From Helianthus annuus (Eukaryota > Streptophyta > Magnoliopsida > Asterales > Asteraceae), in NCBI RefSeq assembly GCF_002127325.2, contig NC_035448.2, positions 112,989,660 to 113,053,659 on the forward strand: 64,000 nucleotides of DNA. Direction: 5' to 3'. A program made the position numbers and the translations under genes. Below the pieces are notes generated by a model. The model had not been told where the DNA came from, ran no database searches, and saw only the letters and a program-made list of their open reading frames with translations. This document shows positions 43,280 through 54,806 of the stretch, one piece after another (the first letter of the stretch is position 1; the number at the start of each line of letters is the position of its first letter).

Positions 43280-43440
43280 CTTAGACCACCATAGGGTCTT
43301 TTAATTAAATCAATGAATGATTTAAATAGACTACCAAGGAGTCTGTTCAGCTATATCACCACATGTCATTCCTAACCAGATTCTGAATAAATCTTTAGAC
43401 TTAGATCCCTCAAAGGGTCTCTTTTGAATCATGGAATGGT
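43280..43440 (-). repeat. Short hairpin units in E4 3' region
   Basis: AGACCaccataGGGTCT, AGACTaccaaggAGTCT and AGATCCctcaaaGGGTCT occur in succession. They correspond in place to the GATCT units of E2 but have different arms. Confidence 0.55.
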
Positions 43441-44099
43441 ACTATATAATCCAATGGTCTTTAACGATTACGTAGAAGCCCATTAAGGATTTATGGTAGT
43501 ACCTTTGAATATCCTACTATGAATCACTCATATGAAGATATGGAAGATTTTACGAGGATTTGGCTAACGAATATCCAGAGTATTCAAAAGCACAAAATGC
43601 ATAAAAGAAAACACAAAATGCATAAACACATAATCACATAATTGTTTAACTTGATTTTAAATTTGTTATCATTTTGTTAATTTGTTCTGTTAATTGAGCA
43701 CATGAATTTAAAGCACACTAGGAATCCATTTCGTGGATTTTATTTGTTACTTTAAACATTATCAAGAATCTAACTATGAAGATAGAATGATCTTAAAGAG
43801 AAAATCCGATTTCGATTATAAGGAACCGAAATGTTCGAATTAAAGTACACAAGGAACCCAATTAAGGACTCTGATTTGGATGATAATCATCCACAAGGGT
43901 CTAATTTTGGAGATAAAAAGATCCCATATGGATTTTAGAAGTTGAAGATGTTTTGAAACCTTGCACTGGATGTGCTTAAGTCAAAATATGAAGTAAAAAA
44001 AATGCTTATGAAGTTGAGATGCTAGATATGCCAAGGCGACATATGAAGCGGATTTTGAAGGTTAAGTCAATGTATGAAGAAAATATTTTGAAAACTATA

Positions 44100-44395
44100 C
44101 ATGGGGTTCTAAATGTGTTCAATGTTTTTGGAAACCTTATATATAATACTTTTGAAATCATATAGTAGGTGTATTAGGTAGGTATATTTATAAAAATGTT
44201 TAAAATCATGCGAGATGAGTTTTGAAATTATGTATAAGGTTTTTGAAAACATGTATGATGCTTTTGAAATCATGCACTTGATATAAGTAACTATACTGTA
44301 TTAATAATATTTTGAAATCATGAAGGTTGTTTTTGAAAACATAGACAATGTTTTTGAAATCATGGAGGTTGTTTTGAAAACTTATGCTATGCATG
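44100..44395. repeat. Degenerate tgaaatcatg/tgaaaaca repeats
   Basis: Multiple imperfect copies of ttttgaaatcatg and tttttgaaaacat in about 300 bases. A 62-codon minus-strand frame (FKNNLHDFKN) is a by-product of the repeat. Confidence 0.65.
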
Positions 44396-44796
44396 TTGAA
44401 AAATCAGAACGTAATGGGTATGAGATTTGAAAATACCCTTAGTTATCTAACCAAGGATTTAAAGGCACAGATGTGCAAGAAGCACGATTACTCAAAATTT
44501 TGCTTTATTTCTTGTACTTCGTCTCCTAGAATGAAACGAGTACTTAAAATTTCGAGGAAATCATGCGCGATCACTTGAAAAGGGAGAATCACAAGAGTAG
44601 TTTGTAAGGAGCATAGCTCCTTGATGTAGGTATCATAGGGAAATGCCATACACCCATATAACTACATTTGTATATCAGAATTGCGAACAACGACTTTTAT
44701 TTATGAACAAAACATATTGTTTCACAATATAAGAAAACAAAATAAACAAAGGCATAAGACAACAACATTTTTTTTTTCCTTTGCTCGGCCAAATGC

Positions 44797-45324
44797 TCAT
44801 CCAAGGGTTGGATTTGCATTGACAATCTTTGGGCATTTGTTCCTGAAATGGCTCGTTTCGCCACAGTTGTAGCACGATCCACGTGGAAAACGAGCTTGGA
44901 TAGGGTTGGCTTGTGGTTGACTTGGACCACCTTGGCTTGGGTCGATTCGACAAGTACTTGCCAGGTGACTAATTCGCCCACATGATACACACACATGACA
45001 CTGTAGGTGAGCTTGGTGATGCCCGTTACATTTGTCGCATAGTGGTGCCGTTCCCTTGTATTGCTTCTTAGCAGGTGGTGTTGCCTTTTGGCTAGGTCCT
45101 GCTGGATTAGGTGCAACTGCTGCGGGTTTCTTTGAAGCCTTACGCTTCCTTGATTTTGGTGCAGGCTTGACTTCTACTTTCCTCAGTGACTCTTGAGTGG
45201 CTCCATTTTTGAGGCGAGACATGGCAATACCTAAATCCACGGACTTCAGAATTACTTCGCCTATTTGCTGGGCAAGTTTGGCTGCTTGCTCGGACATTTG
45301 ACCGTTGCTGAGGTAAAGAGACAT
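44797..45324 (-). CDS. gag: E4 truncated Gag (nucleocapsid only)
   Basis: 175 codons, ATG at 45324 to stop at 44797. The capsid domain seen in E2 and E3 is missing. The frame starts MSLYLSNGQMSEQ, passes a basic linker ([12 protein letters not shown]) and carries the CCHC knuckles CVSCGRISHLASTC and CYNCGETSHFRNKC, plus the upstream cluster CDKCNGHHQAHLQC. It ends at the point where protease would begin. It may bind RNA but could not assemble a particle alone. It looks like an internal deletion that kept the reading frame open, so either recent or under selection. I favour recent. Confidence 0.85.
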   Translation of the reverse strand: MSLYLSNGQMSEQAAKLAQQIGEVILKSVDLGIAMSRLKNGATQESLRKVEVKPAPKSRKRKASKKPAAVAPNPAGPSQKATPPAKKQYKGTAPLCDKCNGHHQAHLQCHVCVSCGRISHLASTCRIDPSQGGPSQPQANPIQARFPRGSCYNCGETSHFRNKCPKIVNANPTLG

Positions 45325-45902
45325 TCTACAAGAAAATGAAAGACATAGGAAGCAACAAATGAAATGTTATCGGATAAGCAAAACAGAAAGGCAATGCATA
45401 CGAATTGCGATCATATGTTTGTTACATAAGGCAAACAAATGAGATGGTGACAAATCAAAACAAACGGGTCATAATAATGTATCGCTGAAGACATGCTTGC
45501 CTATAAGTGAACACTCACCCCAAGAGTTCCCAGTAAGAGTGACTGGTCCGATACTGCGGATTTGTACGAACATTCTAGCCTTAGACAGAAAACTTAGAGT
45601 ACAGGCATTCACCCTTCCAGTTTGCACGTGTTCACATTATAAGACCCAAACTTTGACGAGATTTGAAAACTTAGAGGGTTCAAAACCTAGTAATCAATCA
45701 TCCTAGAACAGATAATTAGTTTTCAAAGCGGTTTTGAAATTTATGTTCTTGTTGTGGTTGTCGCCTAAGGATAGGTGACGGTATTGTTTTATGACTAAAC
45801 GCAAGTAAACTCGCGTTAGGGTCCTAAGAAGGTTATAGACTAGGTCAAAGCATTACTGATAACCTAATTCCCTATAACCATGGGCTCTGACACCAACTTT
45901 TC
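45325..45902 (-). other. E4 leader with conserved block and mutated PBS
   Basis: Conserved leader at 45450-45665, matching E2 and E3. The PBS at 45883-45895 reads TGGTGTCAGAGCC, one change from the Met site. No ORF of interest. Confidence 0.8.
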
Positions 45903-47194
45903 TGTCACACCCCGGCCACGTAAAACAACAAAACGTGGTGGAATCGTCGGGGAGTGTTGTAACAGAATCATTGTTTCATAACACATGGAAAATTGAAATT
46001 TTGTTTTATTGGATTAAATGTATTACAACGTCTTAACAACAAAGAAAAATATAACATAGTTAACTAGTCTTGCATCTTTTAATGTCACTAAGGCCTCGTC
46101 CAATCCTACGTGAGCATGCATCAATATCATCATCAAATATCATCAACTATTGTACCTGAAACACATGTGAAAATACATCAGCATAAAAATGCCGGCGAGT
46201 ACATAGGTTTTGTGAAAATAGGATTCATGACTTAGGTTTAAGAAAATGTTTAATGAAAACTTGTCATGAATCCAGTTTAAGTGTTTGCTTTTATAAAATG
46301 TTTGAAAAGTGATAGTAAGGTAGATGATATGTAAAAGAGAAATGAAAGGTTAAATGAATAACCAAGTGAAAATGAGTTTGCATAAAATAAGTTGTTTGTA
46401 AAATAATGTCTTGTGAAAAATATGTTATATGTCTAAACTGAAAATGATTTAAACAACGCTGGGATATGTAATATCATACAAACACTTATATATAGGAAGT
46501 ACCAGCGGCGTATCCACCATGCTTGTATCATATTACACACGCCTCGTTACTTAAATCACCTTACCCAACCAAACCACCAATGTATAAATGTCGATGTTTA
46601 AACCAATTGCCAATTGTATTGAATAACATGTCAAATGTTTATGTCAAAATGTAAATCATGTAATGTATAACCAATATCAAACATGTTTATGTGTCAAATG
46701 TAAATCATGTAATGTACTAAGTATGCCACAAAGGACATACATAGAAAAAACATAATGAAATCATGTACAAATAGTGTACTAGTGAACATAGCAAGTATAT
46801 GATATGAAAACACGAAAAGCACGAAAGTAAAAAGTAGGCACATGTGTTTCACCCCAAAATGTTTGAAAAACAGTAAAAGATGGGTCTATGTACTCACTTG
46901 AGATTGCTCAATGGACTTTAGATAGCCACCAAGCAAGCTAGAAGATCACGGATTCAAACGACACCTAATATAGGTATCTACATTAATAAACGGACCTATC
47001 GGAAGATCAGGTAGTATGAGGGTTCGTAAACCAAATAAGTGTGGGAACTTATGTAATATGGTTTAACAAAGCCTACATACTAAAACGAAACTTTTCTGAG
47101 GTGCTTTTGACCCGTTACGACCCGTTTAGGTAGCTTATGCTACTTTAATGCGTCGTTCGCGTAAAACGTGTTCGGACCGCCTAACTAGTCCTAT
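45903..47194 (-). repeat. E4 5' LTR, first part
   Basis: Matches 27612-29419 of the other LTR with a deletion of about 520 bases at 46712 (equal to about 28411-28930, aatgt microhomology). It has a nested stem at its tip (CCACGT/ACGTGG) and the shared core at 46485. E5 inserted at cctat. Confidence 0.9.
46485..46519 (-). other. Shared 35-nt structured core, E4 5' LTR
   Basis: Core identical to 28181-28215. The right arm tgcttgtatcatattaca pairs better with its left arm than in the 3' LTR copy. Confidence 0.8.
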
Positions 47195-47646
47195 TGTAGG
47201 ATCGAGGTCTGACCCAAACGAGTCGTTCAGAGGTGTTCAACTTCGTTTCAGGTGCGGAATAACAAGAAACGGAGGTAGAAACAGCTGATTCTTCACTAAA
47301 ACTGCTAATTGTATTGATTAACACTCGATTACACGCAGTTCTTCACACCGGCAGCACTTCGGTATGGAATACAAGGCAACCCTTATGATTTCGCTCATGC
47401 AACACCTATATATAGGGCTGATGGTTTCGCTCCAAGATACATGGCCTTATGAGCGAAACCCTAGCATGTACGCATAAGCGAAACCCTAGGTACAAATAAG
47501 CGAAATCTCCTGGTTATGACCCTATGAGTGAAATCATGATTCTAAACACAATACACTTCCTATTTTCTCGTAACACGTGCCCTAATCTATACAATGCTAT
47601 CTAAGACTCGATACAAGACGAAGTCGACAGATGTAGTGCACCAACA
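47195..47646 (-). repeat. E5 3' LTR
   Basis: TGTTGGTGC to GATCCTACA on the minus strand. Contains TATATATA at 47407-47414 and six copies of the GCGAAAY word or its complement. Confidence 0.93.
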
Positions 47647-49859
47647 GACTCCCCCTCAGATGTTGACGAGTCGACTATCGAGTCACGACAATGCTGTGTC
47701 TTCACATCTTCAGTCTTGATCAGTCTCTGGGCTTTTCTCTCTCTCTATCCTCATCAACAGACTCCTCTTTAACAATATCTGCTTGAATATCTTCAGACTC
47801 CCCTCTCGATTTGCTGGCATTTCTTTGTTCTTCAGCAACATCTGATACAGGATTATTGTCTGGCTTTTCATGTTCCAAGATCGAAACCTGGCTCAAACTA
47901 CAGAGTCTTCAATTTCCAGGATCGAAACTTGGCTAATCCTGCACATTCTTAACCCAGAAGTAAGAATTTAACAATTTAGGTATTAACGAATTCACCAACT
48001 TTCTGAAATTATCAGACGACTCCCTCTCAAAACATACACCAACAATCACTCTCTCTCAGATCACAAACTCATGATGAACCACTTGTTGATTTTAAAACAT
48101 ATTTTGACAGTTAAGACACACTCCCCCTCACAACAATGTCATCATGTTTAGCACTCGGAATTTTGAAAATCAGCTTTCCAACATCAGTTGTCGAAAATCT
48201 TTTTGACTTTTTCAAAAGTTTATGCTAAAACACACTCAAAATCTTTTTGGATTTTTCTGAAAGAAAGTAAATGACACCACTTGTAAAAACGAAGACTGAC
48301 ACCAATTGCAAAAACAACAAGATGCAGAAATGAAAATATTTACAAACAATATTTTTGTGAGTTTGCGTAAGAGGATCATATCAGTTTATGAGACATGTCA
48401 CTAACACCGTTAAGCTTCATTACATTATAAGCTTTAAACAATTCACCTAGATTGTCAGTATATTTGTCCACTTAAATTTTCACACAAATTTCAATTGATC
48501 TGAGATACGATGTTAATGATTTAAGCACTTAAACTTATTCGTGTGTCCTACTACTTGAATATACTCCCGTATCCAGATCCCAATATTCAGTCTTACAGGT
48601 GAGTATACCACAAATGATATCTGTCAGGGGTTAGGTGCGAAGGCCATGAGAGCTCAGGTCGATACTTCCGTATACGCAAAGAGATGACGGCTTCGACTTT
48701 TGGGTGTGTCCCTTTTAGAGGATCTTTTGATTACAACAGCAGCGACTATCAATTTTATTGTTTCATCAGCTTGCTGAGGGCGAAGCTATGTTTCAAGCTT
48801 TTGCGAAAAGCATTATCCGGGGACTAGGTCAGTAGTTCCATACAGCAGAAGTCCCGGGATAATACCCCAGATATCACTGAGCATAAAGACCTAGTATCTC
48901 AGAATAAGGGACCTTTCAATCAAGATTTAAGGGGTTACCTATATATCCAAGAATTTGCTAACCCACAAAACAAGCAAGTTTGAAATTTTTATGTTTATAT
49001 CTCGTCACAATTTACTAAGTGTGTAAAAACCTACTGACACATCCACAGTAAGATTGTTTATCACATTTTATCTTTACATTTCTTTAGCATGTTGTGACAG
49101 TCCACTGGTGTACTATCATTTCCTCTTTTCTCAACAAAACTCATTTTTGATTTTATCATGTTTTTGGCATTTTCAAATTTTCTAATGTTTTTGGATTTTC
49201 TGAAATTTTCTAATCCCCTAAAATGCAAACACATTAAAGAAAAATTTAAAAAACACACTAAGCTCTTGACCCACTTGAACATAAAACAAACTGTACAAAA
49301 ACTTGACAACTGACATCGGATTGCATCAATTCGCCATCCACTAATGCATAAATAATCAGAACTCCCCCTTTCACAAACCATTTTCTCATTTAGATCTCAA
49401 AACACTTAAGTTTGTTTTAATCAAAATGATTTTTCCAGAAAATGAATTTTTGTTAACCCTTTGAAGGTTTACCACTTATAAAGTACGGGGATATGGTTCA
49501 GCATTTTGTCAGTTATTATGTTAGTAAATCAAGTACAACTTAATGTCCCTGATTTACCGTGTTGCATTCAAGCAATCTCTGTACCACTTGTAAAGAATAA
49601 CCACAAGTAGGAACACAAACAATACCACTTGTAGGTATATCTGAACAATTACCCACTGTAGGAATGTTACGTCTACATTTACCAAACAGAATGCCGATTC
49701 CTGCTTCGCACTTACCAACCTGGAAGCTCCGGCGTAGTCCTTTCACCTGTAAACATTCAAATATTTTCAAAAATTTTCATACAAACTCATTAAAAACATG
49801 AATGATGCCGATTCCTGATCCACGATATAAACTGGGATCTCTGGCAAAGTCCTAAGACT
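47647..49859 (-). other. E5 3' non-coding region, conserved with E6
   Basis: No pol. From about 48130 to 49070 it aligns as reverse complement with E6 12846-13405 and 23680-23980. PPT at the LTR junction plus two internal PPT-like tracts. Short frames here have no recognisable motif. Confidence 0.75.
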
Positions 49860-52800
49860 TTAAGGGAAACAAACTTCCATCCAAGTCTTTTCAGACTTGA
49901 TGGTTTTCAATTCTTGCACAGTAGGGTTGTAAGTTGCCTTTTTAGTTGCATAAAAATCTTTAACCCCCTTTGCTTTCCCATTCAACATTTTCCCAAAAAT
50001 CTTTTTAACACTCCCGTTGAATGTTTTCTCGACATCAAATTCATTTTTCTCTTTGTAAAACTGATTCGAGATTTCAATTTTACCAACTTTCTTTTTAACT
50101 TCTTCAAACTTTAGTGATGGAAAATCATCATCATTCACTAAAATTTTCACCTCACCTTGTGGCTCTTCTGGCTTTGTGGAACCAGATTCATCGCCGACTT
50201 TCTCACTAACCTTTTTAACAACCCATATTTGGTTGTCATTCTCTTTCTTTTTATAAAAATTCTTTTTAAAACACTCACCAACCTCATATGTTGAATTTTT
50301 AAAAATTTTAATTTTGTCGGTTGGTGGTTCAACATCAACAACCTTATCTTTTAATTTCTGAGAAACTCCCTGTTTTGTTTTAGCGTTTTTCTGACAGTTC
50401 CATGCAATGTGATCAACTTCATTGCATCTGTAACAGGTTCGAGTTTCCTTTGGATGTGACACTTCAGCTCCAATCCTTTTCTTTTCAATAAGAAACTCTT
50501 GATTTGACTGTCTCCAGAATGGTTTCTTTTGTTCCTCTTCTGCACTTCCACCTGACACAAATTCTGTTTTTATTTTAGAATTTTTCATATTTTTATGTTT
50601 TTCTGGTGGAATAAAACCTAATCCTTTCTTTTTGTAGCTACGATTTTGGTTAGGTTTCTTTTGAAAATCAGAACCAGAATTGTAACCCTTTTTCTTGTTT
50701 AAACGTTGTTGAACTCTTGAAGTGTACTTTTTAGGTTTTTCGGTAAGATTTAAATCTTTTATTTCAGAAATATTAATTTCTGTCATTTTGAAAACCTTTT
50801 TGATCATGTCAAAACGAACACTTCTTATTGGAAACTCTTTGTCAGAGTATAATTTGTCCGAATCATTTAAAGTGTATGCGACTTCAAATGTTTCATCATC
50901 CAAATTTGCTTTCGATAACAAAAATTCTTTACTGTAAGACCATTTGACCGACGATTTTGGACTGTTGACTGACGAATTTGACCCTCCAGACTCAGACTTT
51001 GACTCATCCTCATCAGTGTCCAACACCTGATCGACCACCTTTTTGATTAACTCAGACTCATGATCAGTGTCAGATGAGGTAAACGTGACGTCAATGTTTT
51101 CTGGTAATTCATCAGTTGTGTTGGTTTTTAGCTTTATATTGACTGCTTTTTCAAGTTGCTCCTCGTTTGGTTTTCTAGGAGAATACCCTTCCTAAATCGG
51201 AGGCGGACACTTGTTATAGCTAACAGTCGGTTTCTTACCACTATCTTTCTTTTTCTTCGGCTTCTCGTCTTGAAAAGCTTCCATACCTGCAACAGTTGGG
51301 TAAATACGATCAATGAGATAATCAGAACTAGAGTAGCTTTGTAATAAACGTCTAATTCTCTCATTCTCGATTTTCTCTGTCTCCAACTCTTGCTTCCACT
51401 TAGCACTCTCTTCGATGTAAAAATTGATTGCTTTTTGCTTTGTCATCATCATAGCATTCATCATCGTTAGTGCTTGTTCTCTTTCTGAATTTGTCTTTTG
51501 GAGACCAGTTACTGTTTTTGTTCAAGACATCATAAGATTCATTCACATAGTTGAGGTTAAACAGTAACTGCTCCTTCTTCTTCTCTACTCAGCTATTATC
51601 TCGTCTTTTGTTGCACATCCCTTGCAAGTTTCCAAACACTTCTCGCAAGGCTTTACAACTTCAACAATCTTCTCAACTTCGATTGTTTTCACCACTTCTA
51701 CCACCTTTTCTGTCTCAATCACCTTTTCTTCTTCAAACATCTTTTCTTCACTCACCTGCTCAGTCTTATCATTCTCCTCAGCAACACTTTCAGTCTTCAT
51801 TTCCATGTGCTCTTTTGCAGCTCTTTTTGCCTTCAACTTTTCCATGCGATCTGCAAAATAGAAATGAAAACTTTCAGGGGAAAGATGAGTTTTAGCAATA
51901 TTGATATGTTTTTCTCTCTCATCATCACTGCTGCTGTCATCAGTCGGTGACTAATCAAACTGTGCAGATTTTTCCGAATCAACATCTGATAGACTAGAAT
52001 CTGATGGTGTTTGATCAAAAACAACTTCCTTTTCTGAACTAACATCGTTCTGAACACCCTCATTCGAACTTTGTGAACCTTCATCAGCACTTTCTGAGCT
52101 TTCATCAGATGCAACAGACTGTTCCTCCACACTTTTCACCGTCTCACCAATAGACTTCATCCAGGTGGCAAACATGTCTGGTTCTCTCACAATCTTAGCA
52201 ATGAAACCTTTGTACTCTCCCTTTTCATCAACAAACATATCCCAACTGAAGCCTTCAGGTAGTCTTTCATCGTCTTGATCGACTAAACATGCTTTGCTTT
52301 CAGGTGATATGTAGTTGCTCCAGTTAAAGTCTACTAAACACGCTCTTTTTGAATCCTCAATCTTCCTACCATGAGCCGTCTGTGAATCTTGCAGTTGACC
52401 AACCTGTTGATAAATGGCTTTCCGGTAGTAATCATCTTTTCCAAACGGATTCTGAGCACCACTAGCTTCCCTATTCTTGCACTCTCGCTTGAAATGGCCT
52501 TTCTCCCTGCATCGAAAACAAGTAACTTTAGATTTATCAAAACCTAAAGTAGATACATGAGCATCGAGAAAGTCATTTCTCCCGGTAATTGTCTTGAACT
52601 TTTCAGCACGTCTAAGAACACTAGCAAGACACCATTTGATATCCATCAGTTCCATCTCTTTGGCGTCTATCTGATCGTAATCCTCATTTGTAAGCATAGG
52701 ATTTTCGATCCGACCAGCAACTAGACCTTCATAAGAGAGCAACACTGAACCAAGTAAAGCCATGTGGTCTTTAGCAGTGTCTTCTGAAAAACTTTGACCT

Positions 52801-53783
52801 TCTGGAAGATTTAGAGCGATGTTGCACTGAATCACGTAACCATTTCCTGTTTTTGTGCCTTGAGACTGAAAGCTTGTATTTGACTCTTTAGGATTGACAC
52901 TTGGAAATGATGAAAATCCACTGCTGCTTTTGTTAGAACTCTGATCAGCTTTTTCTGTTGAATCCCCAGCACTGAATGCAGTTTGGATTTTCGGACTTCT
53001 CTCAGCTTCAGGAACCGGAATACTACCTTTGTAATACATCTTTACGTCCTATTGACCACTTGGACTATTCATCCTAGCAATCTTCTGTTGTTCCAGATCC
53101 TGACTCTCGATCTTTTCAATGAACTAAGAGATAGTTAGCCCGTCATAAACACCCGTATTTTTCAGAATCATCAAATATGTTCCCCACTCTTTCTGAGGTA
53201 ACGCATCGGCTAACTTATCTACCAACTCTTCACGATCTTTAGTAATACTCAACATCGGCATTGATCGTACAAGGTGGCAGTAGCGTTCTATCAGCTTTTT
53301 CGTATCCTCTCCTGGTAAGCTACTGGACAGATCAAACTTTTTCTTTAGCAGCGCCTTTTTGCTTTTAATCATATTCTCGCTACCCTCAAATTTGACTATA
53401 AGTGCATCCCAGATTGATTTTGCAGTTTTGTCGTGTTGTAGCAGAATGAAGATATCTTCTTTGATCGCTTGTTGCAATAAACTGATCATCATCTTTTCAG
53501 CTTTATACATAATCTGTTCTTGATCTGTGAATTCTGATAACTCTTTAAGAACCTGCAAGTCTGTTCGAGGCAACACGTATTTCTTCAAGATATATTCCCA
53601 TGACCTAAGATGGTTTGCCTGAACCCAGTTCTCGAATCTGTCTTTCCACCCGTAATATTCTTCGATACTCATCAATTTCGGGGGCTTTTGGGTGGTTCCC
53701 ATCTCATTTTCTAAACTCATAGCTTGAGCAATAGCAGCTGGACCAGACGGTGTTGCAAATGCGTTGTAGAACTCGGTATCCAT
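49860..53783 (-). pseudogene. gag: E5 giant Gag-like ORF with two CCHC knuckles, broken
   Basis: One reading frame spans about 1308 codons from ATG at 53783 (MDTEFYNAFATPSG) to 49860. It is interrupted by TAG at 53124, about 53046, 51951 and 51192, and by a short out-of-frame stretch at about 51480-51590. N-terminal part: copia-type gag (YYGWKDRFENWVQAN, IWDALIVKFEGSE). Knuckle 1 is CFRCREKGHFKREC (about 52510). An acidic Ser/Glu-rich stretch follows (52000-52130), then a coiled coil with Cys motif (VVKPCEKCLETCKGC). Knuckle 2 is CYRCNEVDHIAWNC (about 50420), and a Lys-rich tail ends GKAKGVKDFYATKKA. It is much longer than a usual copia Gag. The end looks like the stretch that precedes protease in related elements, which then is absent. 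Particle-forming role is inferred. Confidence 0.82.
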
Positions 53784-54349
53784 GATGACTTAGCACGTTT
53801 TTCAAGATTAGTGACAAATAAGTGAAATCAGATACTTGTGCACTAAGAGCGAAAACCCAGAAATCCTTAAAAGCGAAATTAGAATATTGAATGTACTTAA
53901 GAGTGAAATCCTTATTGTTCTTATGAGCGAAATAGGATGTTGCACATAAGAGCGAAACCTCAGCTAGTCCTTAAAAGCGAAATCAGATGATCCTTAAGAG
54001 CGAAATAGGATGTTGTACACAAGAATGAAATCAATGGTTATCCAGGAGCAAAACCTCAATACACTATGACACAAAAGCGAAATAACAGGATGTTCCAATA
54101 AGCGAAATTACACAAAGTCCGTAAAAGCGAAACCTAGTTCGAGGTCAATTTTGTCCATTTTTACTTTGAATTTAGATCTCAAATTCTCAGGGATTTGTCT
54201 ATGTTCAATTACACACAATCTGTAAAATTTTGATCCAATTTTGACCGTTAAAACTTTCTGAATTGAAGAAAAAAGGTGTAGAAGTAAGAAAACAAAATGA
54301 AATCCAGCTAATCTCTGCAGAACTCCTCCTCCTGAGCTCTGATACCACT
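53784..54349 (-). other. E5 leader with GCGAAAY motif array and PBS
   Basis: Between 53818 and 54135 about 13 copies of a word close to AAGAGCGAAAY occur every 15-35 bases, mostly in the plus orientation. The PBS (agctctgatacca, 54335-54347) is the Met site on the minus strand. Confidence 0.8.
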
Positions 54350-54801
54350 TGTAGGATCGAGGTCTGACCCAAACGAGTCGTTCAGAGGTGTTCAACTTCG
54401 TTTCAGGTGCGGAATAACAAGAAACGGAGGTAGAAACATCTGATTCTTCACTAAAACTGCTAATTGTATTGATTAACACTCGATTACACGCAGTTCTTCA
54501 CACCGGCAACACTTCGGTAGGGAATACAAGGCAACCCTTATGATTTCGCTCATGCAACACCTATATATAGGGCTGATGGTTTCGCTCCAAGATACATGGC
54601 CTTATGAGCGAAACCCTAGCATGTACGCATAAGCGAAACCCTAGGTACAAATAAGCGAAATCTCCTGGTTATGACCCTATGAGCGAAATCATGATTCTAA
54701 ACACAATACACTTCCTATTTTCTCGTAACACGTGCCCTAATCTATACAATGCTATCTAAGACTCGATACAAGACGAAGTCGACAGATGTATTGCACCAAC
54801 A
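54350..54801 (-). repeat. E5 5' LTR
   Basis: Pair of 47195-47646. TATATATA at 54562-54569. ATGATTTCGCTCAT (54540-54553) and ATGAGCGAAATCAT (54679-54692) are perfect complements. Confidence 0.93.
54562..54569 (-). promoter_or_regulatory. TATA box of E5 5' LTR
   Basis: TATATATA in the middle of the LTR, read on the minus strand. Motif-based. Confidence 0.5.
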
Positions 54802-54806
54802 CCTAT

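Larger units (their letters stand above)
42886..44796 (-). other. E4 3' non-coding region
   Basis: No coding signal over 1.9 kb. PPT side at 42886-42922 with the palindrome (one base mutated). A decayed copy of the structured core lies near 43030-43096: the cacttatatata end and a pairable flank survive, the middle is changed. Hairpins such as AGACTaccaaggAGTCT are at 43280-43440. Related to E2 18708-20148. From 44100 to 44395 it is a low-complexity repeat. Confidence 0.65.
47195..54801 (-). mobile_element. E5: gag-only Sirevirus-like copia element
   Basis: LTRs of 452 bases at 47195-47646 and 54350-54801, exact TSD cctat at 47190-47194 and 54802-54806. PBS at 54335, PPT complement gactccccctc at 47647. 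Further GGGGGAG tracts at about 48120 and 49354 (complement) fit the multiple-PPT pattern. LTRs differ at about five positions (about 1%). One very long gag-like frame and no PR, INT or RT. The 3' region is shared with E6, a pol-bearing relative. Confidence 0.92.

Noticed and set aside
44206..44394. 62-codon frame with repeated FKNNLHDF
   Set aside because: Made by the tgaaatcatg repeat.
51551..51895. 114-codon plus-strand frame rich in Ser, Phe and Leu
   Set aside because: Antisense of the Glu/Lys-rich coiled coil of the E5 ORF.
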